From IMG/VR virus record IMGVR_UViG_3300009593_000028, positions 1 through 48,137 of that record: a stretch of 48,137 nucleotides of DNA; one strand, written 5' to 3'. Below the pieces are notes generated by a model. That model was given only the letters and a program-made list of their open reading frames with translations. It made no database searches and was not told the origin of the DNA. The DNA comes from a virus. A program made the position numbers and the translations under genes. Of the stretch, positions 21,491 to 30,116 are shown in pieces (position 1 is the first letter of the stretch; each line of letters begins with the position of its first letter).

Positions 21491-22050
21491 TTCTTATCCT
21501 CGTAAAAATAGTCTACTACAAAGACTCTTTTGTTTTCTCTTACAGGATATGCTCCGTGTAATACAGTACTCTTAAACATTAAAATATCACCTCTGTTTGG
21601 TTTATAACACAAGTCATGTGTGTTACCTTGGCCGTCGTATAAAAATGCAAACGTGCCACCATGCCAAGCTGATTCATCAGGGTCTGCGTCTGTTAAGTAT
21701 ACTACTACACTTACTTTTTTTACAGTTGGGTCTCCGTGTCTGTGTGCTTTTTGCCATCCACCCTTTTTGTACTCAATTGACCATAATGCACACACTTCTG
21801 TTAGTGTTATTGGTAAGCCAACTTCGTCTATCTTTTCTTGTAAGTAAGGTTTAAACTTCCATTCGTTAACATAAGTTGACGGGTGAATATTATATTGCTT
21901 TCCTCTATATGTACTCGTTTGGTCACTTACATCTTCACGTGTTTCTTCTGGAAAAACTTTTTTATCCCAGTGGAAATCAAATTCCTCTTTATCTTCATAA
22001 TGAGTTTCAATTATCCATTGATGCTCGTTTCCTAATAAGTGTGTTTTCAT
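21487..22050 (-). CDS. 2-oxoglutarate/Fe(II)-dependent oxygenase
   Basis: A 187-residue double-stranded beta-helix oxygenase. The iron triad is visible as His105-x-Asp107 (in AHRHGD) and His165 (in STVLHGAYPV). Arg171 or Arg175 is a likely 2-oxoglutarate contact, and GDILMF precedes the last histidine. It would hydroxylate or demethylate a protein, base or small molecule. Such proteins are common in marine T4-like phages with unknown targets. It overlaps both neighbours by 4 bases. Confidence 0.88.
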   Translation of the reverse strand: MKTHLLGNEHQWIIETHYEDKEEFDFHWDKKVFPEETREDVSDQTSTYRGKQYNIHPSTYVNEWKFKPYLQEKIDEVGLPITLTEVCALWSIEYKKGGWQKAHRHGDPTVKKVSVVVYLTDADPDESAWHGGTFAFLYDGQGNTHDLCYKPNRGDILMFKSTVLHGAYPVRENKRVFVVDYFYEDKK

Positions 22051-22733
22051 AATTTAGATTCCTTAGCAACTTCCTTTACAACTTCTACATCTGCTTGTTT
22101 CTTTTTAAACTTTAATGCCCAATGCTTTGGATCAACAACAGTATATATAAATTCTAACTGTTCATCGTTAAGTTTAGAAAGCATTTCTTTTCCTGACGAA
22201 CAATTTAACATTAACCACGGACTTACTTTACCATCTTTAATATCTCTTGTAACTCTATTTAATGTTGCATATCTAAAGTAATCGTTCCAAGGTGCTTCTT
22301 TTTCTATACCCCACGACATCATAGTTTCTATAGATCTTTCTACTGCTGTTTCCATACTCTCTTTAAGAACAAACTCGTTAACATACTTTTCATACAATTC
22401 ATCTCTACACCAATGATCAAGTTTTACTCCTGATGTAACTACCCAGTCAATATATTTTTCCATGTACAATGGATTAACATTATTAAGCCAACTACCAAAT
22501 TTTACAAAAGCATTGTAGTATGGGCTATCGCAAAATTCTTCATACGTTTTTTCTTTTTTTGTTCCTGCACTTATTCTATAAAATCTTGTAAATGCATAGT
22601 ACCCAAGTTGAACATGTTTTTCACTTTTTTGTAGATGCCTACGTTTCTTTTCACACATATGAACGGCCAAGGTCTTTTCTCTAGTAAAAGACGACCCACA
22701 GTATTCACACTTGTATGGTTTAGATGTCGACAC
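22047..22733 (-). CDS. Conserved phage protein with N-terminal zinc finger
   Basis: A 228-residue protein if started at GTG 22733. The N-terminus reads STSKPYKCEYCGSSFTREK, then AVHMCEKKRR: a Cys2-His-Cys-type zinc finger. The rest is helical with conserved-looking segments (CDSPYYNAFVKFG, KLDHWCRDELYEKYV). From memory, cyanophages encode a similar protein starting just before the finger. The open frame runs back to 22799 but would overlap the upstream gene by 80 bases. The GTG start gives 14 bases, like other junctions here. Probably binds DNA or RNA. Confidence 0.78.
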   Translation of the reverse strand: MSTSKPYKCEYCGSSFTREKTLAVHMCEKKRRHLQKSEKHVQLGYYAFTRFYRISAGTKKEKTYEEFCDSPYYNAFVKFGSWLNNVNPLYMEKYIDWVVTSGVKLDHWCRDELYEKYVNEFVLKESMETAVERSIETMMSWGIEKEAPWNDYFRYATLNRVTRDIKDGKVSPWLMLNCSSGKEMLSKLNDEQLEFIYTVVDPKHWALKFKKKQADVEVVKEVAKESKL

Positions 22734-23181
22734 TTTTTTTATCCATCCCGTGGTCTTCTCCGAGGGCGAACAATTCTTTTTTTGTAGATATTCTAGCAAG
22801 TAACTCTACCTCGTCTTGTTTCATATTAGGATAAATCTTTTGCAAAAACTTTATTGTTTTATTATTAGATTTATTTTTATGCTTGTATCCAATCCACTCG
22901 TGATACTGTATTTTCTTTGTGTTTCCTGCAATACATAACAGTTGCCACAATAATTTTTTATGCTTTGAACTTATATTAAAGAAGTTTTTATTGTAATATT
23001 CGTTTGTTTTAAACACCGCAAGTTCTTGTGAATCCCTTGTACCTTTTTGCGAACTTACATATCTGTTTAACAAATAAAAACTAACTTGTTTTCGTTCTTC
23101 ATCTGATAATTCATCCCAGACTTCCTTTGCACCCATATCAATAGTTGCAAGTATATCTTTTAATGGGAGTTTATTCTTCAT
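22720..23181 (-). CDS. Conserved phage protein, unknown function
   Basis: A 153-residue, Lys-rich, mostly helical protein. LKDILATIDMGAKEVWDELSDEERKQ at the N-terminus looks like a folded helical domain. From memory it is paired with the zinc-finger gene in T4-like marine phages. It overlaps the FkbM gene by 11 bases upstream and the zinc-finger gene by 14 bases downstream. No function is visible. Confidence 0.7.
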   Translation of the reverse strand: MKNKLPLKDILATIDMGAKEVWDELSDEERKQVSFYLLNRYVSSQKGTRDSQELAVFKTNEYYNKNFFNISSKHKKLLWQLLCIAGNTKKIQYHEWIGYKHKNKSNNKTIKFLQKIYPNMKQDEVELLARISTKKELFALGEDHGMDKKSVDI

Positions 23182-23713
23182 ACCAAGCTATCCAATCACT
23201 TTTATATTTCTTTACATTATAACGTAAATCTCTGAAAAAGTCAACCACTAAATTATTCTTTCCTTGTTTATTTTCGAACATTACAACAGGTCTCCAATTT
23301 ACAATAGTATTTACTGCACCTTTTACAACGCCCAATTCACCACCTTCAACATCTATTTTGATAAGACTAACATCAGAAAATTCAAAACTATCTAAAGTTT
23401 TTTGAGTACAACTATACTGTCTTATGCCACCATGTCTGAATCTAGTTGTACTACCATGTGTATTTTGATTAAATCCGTTGTCAGGAATTATTAATACATT
23501 TTCCATTTCTACATCTCCTAATGCATACGGAAACATTTTTACAGAAGCAGGTATTAATTGGTTAGTTGTAGGGTTTGGTTCAAAAGCATATACTCTTGCA
23601 AACTTAGTTATAAACGGAACAGAAGTATCTCCATTATGAGCTCCAACATCAATGTATGTATGAAATTTTTTACAGTAGGGCAATGCCCATTGAGTAATTT
23701 TATGAACACTCAT
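23171..23713 (-). CDS. FkbM-family methyltransferase
   Basis: A 180-residue SAM-dependent methyltransferase. Motif I is YIDVGAHNGDT (20-30), followed by FEPNP (Glu after beta-2) and LIKIDVEGGELGVVKGA, the FkbM hallmark. It probably O-methylates a sugar hydroxyl. A second FkbM enzyme is encoded at 44508. It sits next to the CMP-Kdo cassette, which suggests glycan capping (inference). Slightly shorter than typical members. Confidence 0.88.
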   Translation of the reverse strand: MSVHKITQWALPYCKKFHTYIDVGAHNGDTSVPFITKFARVYAFEPNPTTNQLIPASVKMFPYALGDVEMENVLIIPDNGFNQNTHGSTTRFRHGGIRQYSCTQKTLDSFEFSDVSLIKIDVEGGELGVVKGAVNTIVNWRPVVMFENKQGKNNLVVDFFRDLRYNVKKYKSDWIAWYEE

Positions 23714-23938
23714 TTAGTGGATTGTTTCCTTATGAAAGTCTTCTGGATCAGTTGTCCATATAGTTTCCAGTAAACTTTTGTACTCGTCTTCTGATAATGT
23801 AGCCCGATAAATTCTTGTTGCATTTGCTTGTAAAATACTTGCAACTTGTATTGGCGACATTCCTTCAGTTAATAGTTTTTGTATTAAATCTATTACTTTA
23901 ACATTTGCTTCTACGAACTTTTTGTCTTCGTCATCCAT
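23714..23938 (-). CDS. Small helical protein
   Basis: A 74-residue acidic protein (MDDEDKKFVEANVKVIDL start) with the segments LLTEGMSPIQVASILQANATRIYRATL and DEYKSLLETIW. It resembles small helical proteins of marine phages and bacteria. The ATG at 23938 follows CGGAGGA and overlaps the kdsB end by 28 bases. Function unknown. Confidence 0.68.
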   Translation of the reverse strand: MDDEDKKFVEANVKVIDLIQKLLTEGMSPIQVASILQANATRIYRATLSEDEYKSLLETIWTTDPEDFHKETIH

Positions 23939-24576
23939 GACTGTAAATCCTCCGGTGTATTGATTTCTATACAAGGTTCAGGAACATAATGTACACCAAT
24001 GTCAACGCCATTTTGTATCCATCTAAGTTGTTCTAGTTTTTCGATTTCTTCTTCGTTGTATTTTACGGCATTTAGATATATGTCTGCCATCTCTTTTTTA
24101 TAACCATATACTCCGAGATGATGAAACCCATAAGGTAAACTTGCTCTACAAAACCAATGAGCATGAACTTCGTTTGAAACCATTTTAACCGTGTTAGGAT
24201 CGTTTTGTTTGTCCTCAGGCATGTCGGTATAAATTGTTGATACTGTATTAAACTCTAATGCTTCGGAGGCGGCCCTAATCATATCCTCTGTAATGTCGAT
24301 CATATCACCTTGTACGTTTACATAATTATTGTAAGGCATTTCTCGCATTGCCCTACAACATCTTTCTGTTCCGTTATCAGCATGACCGGTCATTATAAAG
24401 TTGGGTACCTCCTTAGCAATTTCTTCGCTATCAGTAACTACGTAAGTATTAAAATCTGTTTCGTTACACTTATCAAATACATGTTTAATAAGTGACTTCC
24501 CGCCTACGTCAGCTAACATTTTGTTAGGAAACCTTGAAGCTTCAAGCCTGGCAGGTATTAATATAGCGGTACTCAT
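23911..24576 (-). CDS. kdsB: CMP-Kdo synthetase
   Basis: A 221-residue cytidylyltransferase that activates 3-deoxy-manno-octulosonate (Kdo) with CTP. Markers are IPARLEASRFPNKM (8-21), NVQGDMIDI (metal/substrate loop), HHLGVYGYKKE and EKLEQLRWIQNGVDIGV. It is somewhat shorter than the bacterial enzyme (about 250). It follows kdsA with a 35-base overlap and a strong AAAGGAGA site inside kdsA. Making CMP-Kdo only makes sense with a transferase that uses it; candidates are in the glycan island. Confidence 0.9.
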   Translation of the reverse strand: MSTAILIPARLEASRFPNKMLADVGGKSLIKHVFDKCNETDFNTYVVTDSEEIAKEVPNFIMTGHADNGTERCCRAMREMPYNNYVNVQGDMIDITEDMIRAASEALEFNTVSTIYTDMPEDKQNDPNTVKMVSNEVHAHWFCRASLPYGFHHLGVYGYKKEMADIYLNAVKYNEEEIEKLEQLRWIQNGVDIGVHYVPEPCIEINTPEDLQSWMTKTKSS

Positions 24577-25321
24577 GTATCTCCTTTATGACTTTTTCAA
24601 AGTCTTTTAAATGTAAAATATTTGGTCCGTCACTAGGCGAACTATCTGGATCTGGGTGAACTTCTAAGAAGAAGTTTGTAATGCCCAAAGCACTACCTGC
24701 CCGGCATAAGCCAGGAACGTAATCCCTATTGCCACCACTACTGCTTCCAAGACCGCCTGGTTTCTGTACTGCGTGGGTGGCATCGAGTACAATAGGATTG
24801 CTGAAATTCCTACGCATGTAATCCAAGCCAGTAAAGTCGACAACCAAAGTATTATAGCCAAAACTTGTTCCTCTCTCTGTTATCCATACTTCTTTTGCAC
24901 CTTCTGTTTTAGAAAGTATACCTTCAACGTCCCATGGTGCAAGGAACTGTCCTTTCTTAATATTTACTATGCAATCAGTTTTACATGCAGTTCTTATTAA
25001 ATCTGTTTGTCTGCATAAGAACGCAGGAATTTGTATAACATCAACAAACTGAGCAACTTCGTGTACTTGCCAAGTTTCGTGTACATCTGTTAATTTTTTA
25101 GTTGTAATATCTTTCATATCATCTAAAAATGTATACAACCGAGTATGCATATTATCGTGTCTACCTCTTACGCCAGACATACTACTTCTATTTGCTTTAT
25201 CAAAACTTGCTTTAAAATAATAATCCATATCATATTTTTTACAAATTTCTTCACATGTTTCGGCTATCATATAACTTTGATCTATGCTTTCGTGCTGACA
25301 TGGTCCTGCTATGATTCTCAT
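24542..25321 (-). CDS. kdsA: Kdo-8-phosphate synthase
   Basis: A 259-residue aldolase-type enzyme, condensing phosphoenolpyruvate with arabinose-5-phosphate. The segments are complete: FKASFDKANRSS (36-47), TDVHE, QIPAFLCRQTDL, NIKKGQFLAPWD, ERGTSFGYNTLVVD, DATHAVQKPG and EVHPDPDSSPSDGPN. It is of normal to slightly short length (about 280 usual). Expected downstream steps are a phosphatase (HAD protein at 25704 is a candidate) and kdsB (adjacent). No arabinose-5-phosphate isomerase is seen, so the host would supply that substrate. Confidence 0.95.
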   Translation of the reverse strand: MRIIAGPCQHESIDQSYMIAETCEEICKKYDMDYYFKASFDKANRSSMSGVRGRHDNMHTRLYTFLDDMKDITTKKLTDVHETWQVHEVAQFVDVIQIPAFLCRQTDLIRTACKTDCIVNIKKGQFLAPWDVEGILSKTEGAKEVWITERGTSFGYNTLVVDFTGLDYMRRNFSNPIVLDATHAVQKPGGLGSSSGGNRDYVPGLCRAGSALGITNFFLEVHPDPDSSPSDGPNILHLKDFEKVIKEIHEYRYINTCQA

Positions 25322-25707
25322 TACTTTACCTCCGGCATTGTAAATAATGCTTTAACTCCAGACCCTTCCTTAATTTTACCTCTTGCAAACACAACCCATT
25401 TAGGAGCATAATCAAAAGACATTGTACGATAATGTTCGTAATAATAATCGTCAAAACTTTTTCCAGTTGTGTATATGTCGTCAACTATCATTGGTGGTCC
25501 TTCAGTAGCATATTTTTGCAAAGCATTTGCTAATGGCACACCTCCTCGAGGTATTCCTTCTACTGATCCAAATGATCTAGTTTCGTAATCCATAATCATT
25601 CTAGCCAAGCACTCCCAGTCGTCTTGAGTAAGAGCATCACATTCTATTTTCCAGGCTAGGGGTAATCCTGCGTGGCTAATAAAATCTCCGTGCTTGAACA
25701 AGTTCAT
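25321..25707 (-). CDS. Phosphoribosyltransferase-fold protein
   Basis: A 128-residue protein with the PRPP-binding motif PMIVDDIYTTGKSF (72-85) and the upstream GIPRGGVPLA loop. The fold transfers phosphoribose to bases or binds nucleotides. It is shorter than most such enzymes (about 170-200), so it could also be a regulatory relative. It overlaps kdsA by 1 base and the HAD gene by 4. Substrate unknown. Confidence 0.82.
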   Translation of the reverse strand: MNLFKHGDFISHAGLPLAWKIECDALTQDDWECLARMIMDYETRSFGSVEGIPRGGVPLANALQKYATEGPPMIVDDIYTTGKSFDDYYYEHYRTMSFDYAPKWVVFARGKIKEGSGVKALFTMPEVK

Positions 25708-26063
25708 GGAAGTTGTCTTTCTTTATGATGGAAATAAGTTTCTGAGTTAAAAGACTTATCACAGATGTACATATCAAAATGTGGTTTATTTCCTACTTGA
25801 CATGTTGTATGTTTTATGCCCCAATCTAATAATTGTTGCTTTGTTAATTCAGTATGATCTATTCCTGATAAAGCACCTCTAGCTGTCCATATATTAATTT
25901 CATGTCCTTCGTCAAATAATTGATTAATAATATTAATCCTACTCTTAAGTGGAACTGCTTTTTTGTAGTCTGTAGCACTATCGCTAAAATCTGGAAGTTC
26001 TTTATTATCACATAAAGTTCCATCCAAGTCAACATAAATTATTCGTTTCTTCTCCAGCTTCAT
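25704..26063 (-). CDS. HAD-family phosphatase-like protein
   Basis: A 119-residue small HAD protein with DLDGTLC (Asp12, Asp14), WTARG (59-63) and a C-terminal KPHFDMYICDKS (Lys93, Asp102). This is the short capsule-associated HAD pattern. Because it lies two genes from kdsA, it is the best candidate for the missing Kdo-8-phosphate phosphatase (KdsC role), though its sequence is not KdsC itself. A nucleotide or sugar phosphate could equally be the substrate. Confidence 0.82.
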   Translation of the reverse strand: MKLEKKRIIYVDLDGTLCDNKELPDFSDSATDYKKAVPLKSRINIINQLFDEGHEINIWTARGALSGIDHTELTKQQLLDWGIKHTTCQVGNKPHFDMYICDKSFNSETYFHHKERQLP

Positions 26064-26332
26064 ATATTTTCCTTTATATTGCTTTTAACAGTATTAAATA
26101 CCGTCATTAATTTGTCAAGTTGTTTTCTAATTGTTGGATACTTTTCAGCTGACATCATTATCAGTTTCCAAGTATCGTAGTCAATTATACCCATTGCTTC
26201 TGCAACACTTGTCGGGTCACCGCCTATTATCCATCTTGGAATTTTGTTGTGTGGTGGGTCACGATACCGAGCATACACAACATTGTTGGCACGCTCGTAT
26301 ATCAATGCTTGTCCTGGAATTAACCGAGACAA
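26060..26332 (-). CDS. Conserved phage protein, unknown function
   Basis: A 90-residue protein containing SRLIPGQALIYERANNVVYAR and DPPHNKIPRWIIGGDP, a strongly patterned N-terminal half I recall from many marine T4-like phages without a function. The C-terminal half is helical. It overlaps the HAD gene by 4 bases and follows the basic small gene by 4 bases. Confidence 0.78.
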   Translation of the reverse strand: MSRLIPGQALIYERANNVVYARYRDPPHNKIPRWIIGGDPTSVAEAMGIIDYDTWKLIMMSAEKYPTIRKQLDKLMTVFNTVKSNIKENI

Positions 26333-26336
26333 TCAT

Positions 26337-26516
26337 CTAGTCCTTTTTAGTGCGTGATTTTTTAGCAGGCTTCTTCTTAATAAGACCTTTAGGCTTCTTA
26401 GTTGTTGCCTTCTTTTTAATTGCTTCTCTCGTCATTGGACGAGTTCCTGCCTGTTTTTCCTCTGGTTCTGCTTTTTTAAAAAAACTAGATACCCAGGAAA
26501 TCATTTTGCTAAACAT
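26337..26516 (-). CDS. Small lysine-rich protein
   Basis: A 59-residue ORF starting MFSKMISWVSSFFKKAEPEE, with an amphipathic N-terminal helix and a very basic tail rich in Lys/Pro/Ala (KKKPAKKSRTKKD). The AAGGAGA site before the ATG is strong. The tail suggests DNA or RNA binding, and the N-terminus may touch membrane. Function unknown. Confidence 0.66.
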   Translation of the reverse strand: MFSKMISWVSSFFKKAEPEEKQAGTRPMTREAIKKKATTKKPKGLIKKKPAKKSRTKKD

Positions 26517-26527
26517 AAAGTTCTCCT

Positions 26528-26881
26528 TTATTTCTTTACTATGGTGCCAACAGTTCGACGTACTATGTCGTCGTGATTGAATTCAGCCCAGTATAGTTCA
26601 AAAGCGACACCGTCTTCTAAACCTTCAAACTGGTGAATTTTACCTGGCTTCACTTGTGTGAAGTCACCAGGACCAAGAATAGTTTCATCAACTAATCCTT
26701 CCTGATCATCTTGCCAAACACGGACAATCATTTTGCCCGATTCAACAAAGAATCCGTTCCATTTAAATTTATGCTCATGTTCTGAACATTTAAATCCTTT
26801 CTTGTATTCAATCCTATGAAATTCAAGAACGCCATTGGCGTGGATTAATTCTGTTTGTCCCCAAATTTTACCAGCTTTCAT
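26528..26881 (-). CDS. Cupin-domain protein
   Basis: A 117-residue single-domain cupin. Metal ligands are likely His35 and His37 (SEHEHKFKWNGFFVESG, motif 1) and the His in VKPGKIHQFEG (motif 2). It may be a sugar isomerase or epimerase or a metal-binding sensor. It overlaps the upstream gene by one base (TAATG). It lies close to the Kdo genes, so a sugar role is possible but not shown. Confidence 0.82.
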   Translation of the reverse strand: MKAGKIWGQTELIHANGVLEFHRIEYKKGFKCSEHEHKFKWNGFFVESGKMIVRVWQDDQEGLVDETILGPGDFTQVKPGKIHQFEGLEDGVAFELYWAEFNHDDIVRRTVGTIVKK

Positions 26882-27387
26882 TAAAACAACTCTCCATATT
26901 TTATAACTTCAGTTTGCCTTGTTACATCTTTTATAAAGAATGCACACAATGGTGACTTTTGTTCTTCAACAGGTACACTCAAAAGTTGACCGTTTCTTAC
27001 TTTTGGGAAATACCATTTCACATCGTTATAATAATTAATTACCTTTACAGGGGCAAAGTCTGGCTTGAAACTGGTGTGGGGATTAAACAAAAATGCTTCA
27101 AAGCCTCTATCACCTATGCTTGTTAAAGGTAACACTTCTAAGTCATTTCCGCTATCACTACAACCAACAGCAATGTGCCAATCAATTGGCATTTGCAATT
27201 CAAAGCCTCCGATATCAAGTACCACACTCGGTGAGCTAAAAGATTCTAAAAATATTAAAGGTATATAATAAAAATCTGGATTGCTTGAATCGGAATTGTC
27301 AAGTACACTAAATCTTATATCTTCTTCTATTTGGTCAGGTAAAGTATTAAGATCCAGTCCTTCATTTTCCAACGTTAGTATTTTCAT
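26881..27387 (-). CDS. Conserved phage protein next to uvsW
   Basis: A 168-residue acidic, beta-rich protein with conserved-looking ending segments (VKVINYYNDVKWYFPKVRNGQLLSV split over two strands). From memory, proteins with this ending occur in cyanophages and pelagiphages near recombination genes. It begins 4 bases downstream of the uvsW stop. No function known to me. Confidence 0.7.
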   Translation of the reverse strand: MKILTLENEGLDLNTLPDQIEEDIRFSVLDNSDSSNPDFYYIPLIFLESFSSPSVVLDIGGFELQMPIDWHIAVGCSDSGNDLEVLPLTSIGDRGFEAFLFNPHTSFKPDFAPVKVINYYNDVKWYFPKVRNGQLLSVPVEEQKSPLCAFFIKDVTRQTEVIKYGELF

Positions 27388-27391
27388 GTAT

Positions 27392-28849
27392 TTAATTCCA
27401 TTCTATTTTTTCTATCGTAAATGGGTACTGTGCCTCCTTATAAAACTTTTTTCTTTGAGTCAAGTGGCGCTTCGCAAACTTACATGTTGATGTAAGATCC
27501 CATATTTGTACGAAGTCTTTGTCCTTGGCCTTTCTAACGCCTCTACCAATACTTTGAATTACACGAACGAATGACTTACCAGGCTCAATAAGCACGAGAT
27601 TAAAAATACGTGGAATATTAATTCCCACCGCCGCAACTCCGTAGGTTGCGATAACCACATGATTAGTCCCTGTATTAATTTCGTCATAAGCATCCTTTCT
27701 ATCTTTTAATTTAACATCACCTTTTACAAATGTTGAATTTGGTATTAGTTTTTGTAACTTTTCGCCTGCACTAATTCTATCAACTAGTATTAGAGTATTT
27801 CCTGAGCCTTTAATATTGTTTGCTAACTTGCCTAAATAGCCTACTCGTTCATCGTTCGTAACAAGATATTTTAGTTCTTCTTGATAATTTGAATGAGCAG
27901 GTGTATCGATCAGTTGTACAATGTTAACATGACACTGAGCCAATACGCCTTTTTCTTGTAATTCTTTTGCACTAATGTTTCCTATTACAGGACCAATACC
28001 TGCATGTATAGCTTCAAACTCAAACTTTTCTTTTGGAATAGTTCCAGTTAGTCCCCAACGTATAGGAGCATTTCTAAGATTTCTTGTTAATAAATTTTTA
28101 AGAACTTCTGCTTTTGCCTGATGTACCTCATCAACAATTACAGTGGACACACCTTCTAAGAATTCGGCAAGACTCAAAACGTCATCACCGTACTTGTGTC
28201 TCTTATCTAAAATATTTAGCGATTGCCACGTACAAATTGTATGAGTCTTACCTAGTTCTTTCCTATCACCAAAATACACACCTACATCAAGACCACAGTT
28301 AATATAATCGTCCTCTGTTTGTGTGACCAAACTCTTATTGGGTACAATTACCAGGCTACGCCCGTAAGTTTCTGTAATCTGACTCAATGTCGCAGTTATG
28401 ATAGTTTTTCCTGCTCCGGTTGCGACTTCTTGAAGTGCTTGTGGATTTGCCAAAAAGTTATTAACTACCTCAACTTGATAGTCTCGCAATCGAATTGTTT
28501 CGCCTTCAGCAGGATGTCCTTTGGGCCAAGTTTTACTCCCCCAATAGTCTTCTTTTATTGAATTAAAATTTAAATTAATCTTTTCTCTTTGATCTACAAT
28601 GTCTGTAATTTCTACATTGTTTTGTAGTAACACTTCTTGGATCACATCAAGATGATTAACATAACCACTTCCGCCTATTCCAAAGAATGCTACTTTACCG
28701 TCCCATCTGCCTAATTTATATTGAGGCATATATCTTGCGTAAGGAACTTCAAACTTTAATTTATTTGATATCTTACGTCTGATCTCAACAGGTAAACCTT
28801 CCAGTTTAATATTAACTTCGTCTTGTATTATAATTTTAGTCGATGGCAT
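27392..28849 (-). CDS. uvsW: UvsW-like RNA-DNA and recombination helicase
   Basis: A 485-residue SF2 helicase. The N-terminal region contains the YARYMPQYKLGRWDGKVAFF segment typical of UvsW. Motor motifs are LRDYQ (Q-like), Walker A ATGAGKT (143-149), DEVH (240-243), GLTGTIP and the arginine-finger motif QSIGRGVRK. UvsW unwinds R-loops and branched DNA, switching replication from origins to recombination. The ATG at 28849 is chosen because the frame upstream overlaps the neighbouring gene. It gives a 14-base overlap and near-T4 length (503). Confidence 0.94.
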   Translation of the reverse strand: MPSTKIIIQDEVNIKLEGLPVEIRRKISNKLKFEVPYARYMPQYKLGRWDGKVAFFGIGGSGYVNHLDVIQEVLLQNNVEITDIVDQREKINLNFNSIKEDYWGSKTWPKGHPAEGETIRLRDYQVEVVNNFLANPQALQEVATGAGKTIITATLSQITETYGRSLVIVPNKSLVTQTEDDYINCGLDVGVYFGDRKELGKTHTICTWQSLNILDKRHKYGDDVLSLAEFLEGVSTVIVDEVHQAKAEVLKNLLTRNLRNAPIRWGLTGTIPKEKFEFEAIHAGIGPVIGNISAKELQEKGVLAQCHVNIVQLIDTPAHSNYQEELKYLVTNDERVGYLGKLANNIKGSGNTLILVDRISAGEKLQKLIPNSTFVKGDVKLKDRKDAYDEINTGTNHVVIATYGVAAVGINIPRIFNLVLIEPGKSFVRVIQSIGRGVRKAKDKDFVQIWDLTSTCKFAKRHLTQRKKFYKEAQYPFTIEKIEWN

Positions 28850-30110
28850 TAAAAAGTTCCTTTTCAGATCTACTCCAATATGTGTTTGATGTAGCATCTT
28901 CATATATAATTTGCAAATCAAATTGCTGTGTATATTGTGTCACGTTATTAAAGTTTAATCCTTTAGAACCCACAGTTAAAACAGTCTTTGCATTAAAGTC
29001 TGCTTTAAGTAAAGGCTTTGGTAATTTGTTACTATTAATATACACTACTTTTGTATTTTTTGCAACCTTATTATTAAGTTTATGTTTTTGCACATAAAAA
29101 TTAAAATCAGAATCACCTGGAAGTCTAAACATAACAGAAATATCTTCTTGGTTAACAACGTTTCTTAAAGACTGATATGTAGTAACTAAATCGTTTTCAG
29201 CGTCTTTTGGATTAAGAACTATTAATAATGGAAATCTATTTAATTCAATTAATGATTGGATAATATTTTCAAATCTATATTTTCCATTAGGAATTAAAAC
29301 TGTTCCTGAATCTCTTTTAATTATTCTTTGGGTTAAGTCATTCTTTAAAGCTATAGACGACTCAACTTTTTCTTTATTAAATTTTTTTAAACCATACAAG
29401 TGTCTTCGATCATAATACAATGCCATAGTGTTATCATTACATGCACCGCCTACATCTTCTTCTAAAATTCTTATACCTTCGTCTGGCAAGTTCTTAACAT
29501 CATAATTATATACACCTGGAACATGAGTGTCTGCTTCTTTTTCGTAAACAAGACATTGCTCATAAAGGTCAAGTATTTCTTTATGTATTCTAAATTTTTC
29601 TTCAAAGCGTTTTGCAATATTAACTAGTGCAAAAAGATTCTTAGGAGTAAAAGCAAAGTAATGTGTATGGTCTTTATATCCGGGTCTAGAATTATTAGGA
29701 ACTTGTTGTAAAGTTTGTAAGTCTTGTATTCTATCTATTATTTTTTTACTAAAAGGAAACCTAATCCCTAACATATCTTCGTCTTTATATGTCATAATTT
29801 TTAACCAATGAGAACGATCAATATCTCTTAATGGGTAATGTAAGTTATCAATACAGTATCCAACATCAACGTCATTGGTTTTAAATTGATCTTTGTAAGT
29901 AATTAATTTACGTTTCACTAATGCATATTGCCTATCAGTTAAGCCAATTTTCTTAGATAGTTGTTTTGCAATGCTTTTAAGTATCTTTGCATCTTCAGTT
30001 TTTAAAACATAACCAAAGTTTTGCTCTTTCGGATTAGCTGGTTTCGGTATTATTATACCAGTTAATAACGAGAGACACTCTTCACACGTAGTGGGATTTT
30101 CTAAATTCAT
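28836..30110 (-). CDS. Conserved phage protein upstream of uvsW
   Basis: A 424-residue protein with an N-terminal CxxC (CEEC) and segments such as LTDRQYALVKRKLITYKDQF and RFPLLIVLNPKDAEND. The C-terminal half has alternating strands and helices like a nucleotide-binding fold, but no Walker A is visible. From memory, similar proteins accompany uvsW in marine T4-like phages. It may be a degenerate helicase partner. It starts 6 bases after the -10 box of its own promoter. Confidence 0.75.
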   Translation of the reverse strand: MNLENPTTCEECLSLLTGIIIPKPANPKEQNFGYVLKTEDAKILKSIAKQLSKKIGLTDRQYALVKRKLITYKDQFKTNDVDVGYCIDNLHYPLRDIDRSHWLKIMTYKDEDMLGIRFPFSKKIIDRIQDLQTLQQVPNNSRPGYKDHTHYFAFTPKNLFALVNIAKRFEEKFRIHKEILDLYEQCLVYEKEADTHVPGVYNYDVKNLPDEGIRILEEDVGGACNDNTMALYYDRRHLYGLKKFNKEKVESSIALKNDLTQRIIKRDSGTVLIPNGKYRFENIIQSLIELNRFPLLIVLNPKDAENDLVTTYQSLRNVVNQEDISVMFRLPGDSDFNFYVQKHKLNNKVAKNTKVVYINSNKLPKPLLKADFNAKTVLTVGSKGLNFNNVTQYTQQFDLQIIYEDATSNTYWSRSEKELFNAID

Positions 30111-30116
30111 ATATGT

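Noticed and set aside
24664-24861. Hydrophobic minus-strand ORF inside kdsA
   Set aside because: It lies wholly within the well-supported kdsA frame on the same strand and has no ribosome-binding site, so it is an out-of-frame shadow.
26082-26116. Possible minus-strand promoter before the HAD gene
   Set aside because: TTGACA is present, but the best -10 at acceptable spacing (TAATAC or AATACT) is poor, so it was not listed as a feature.
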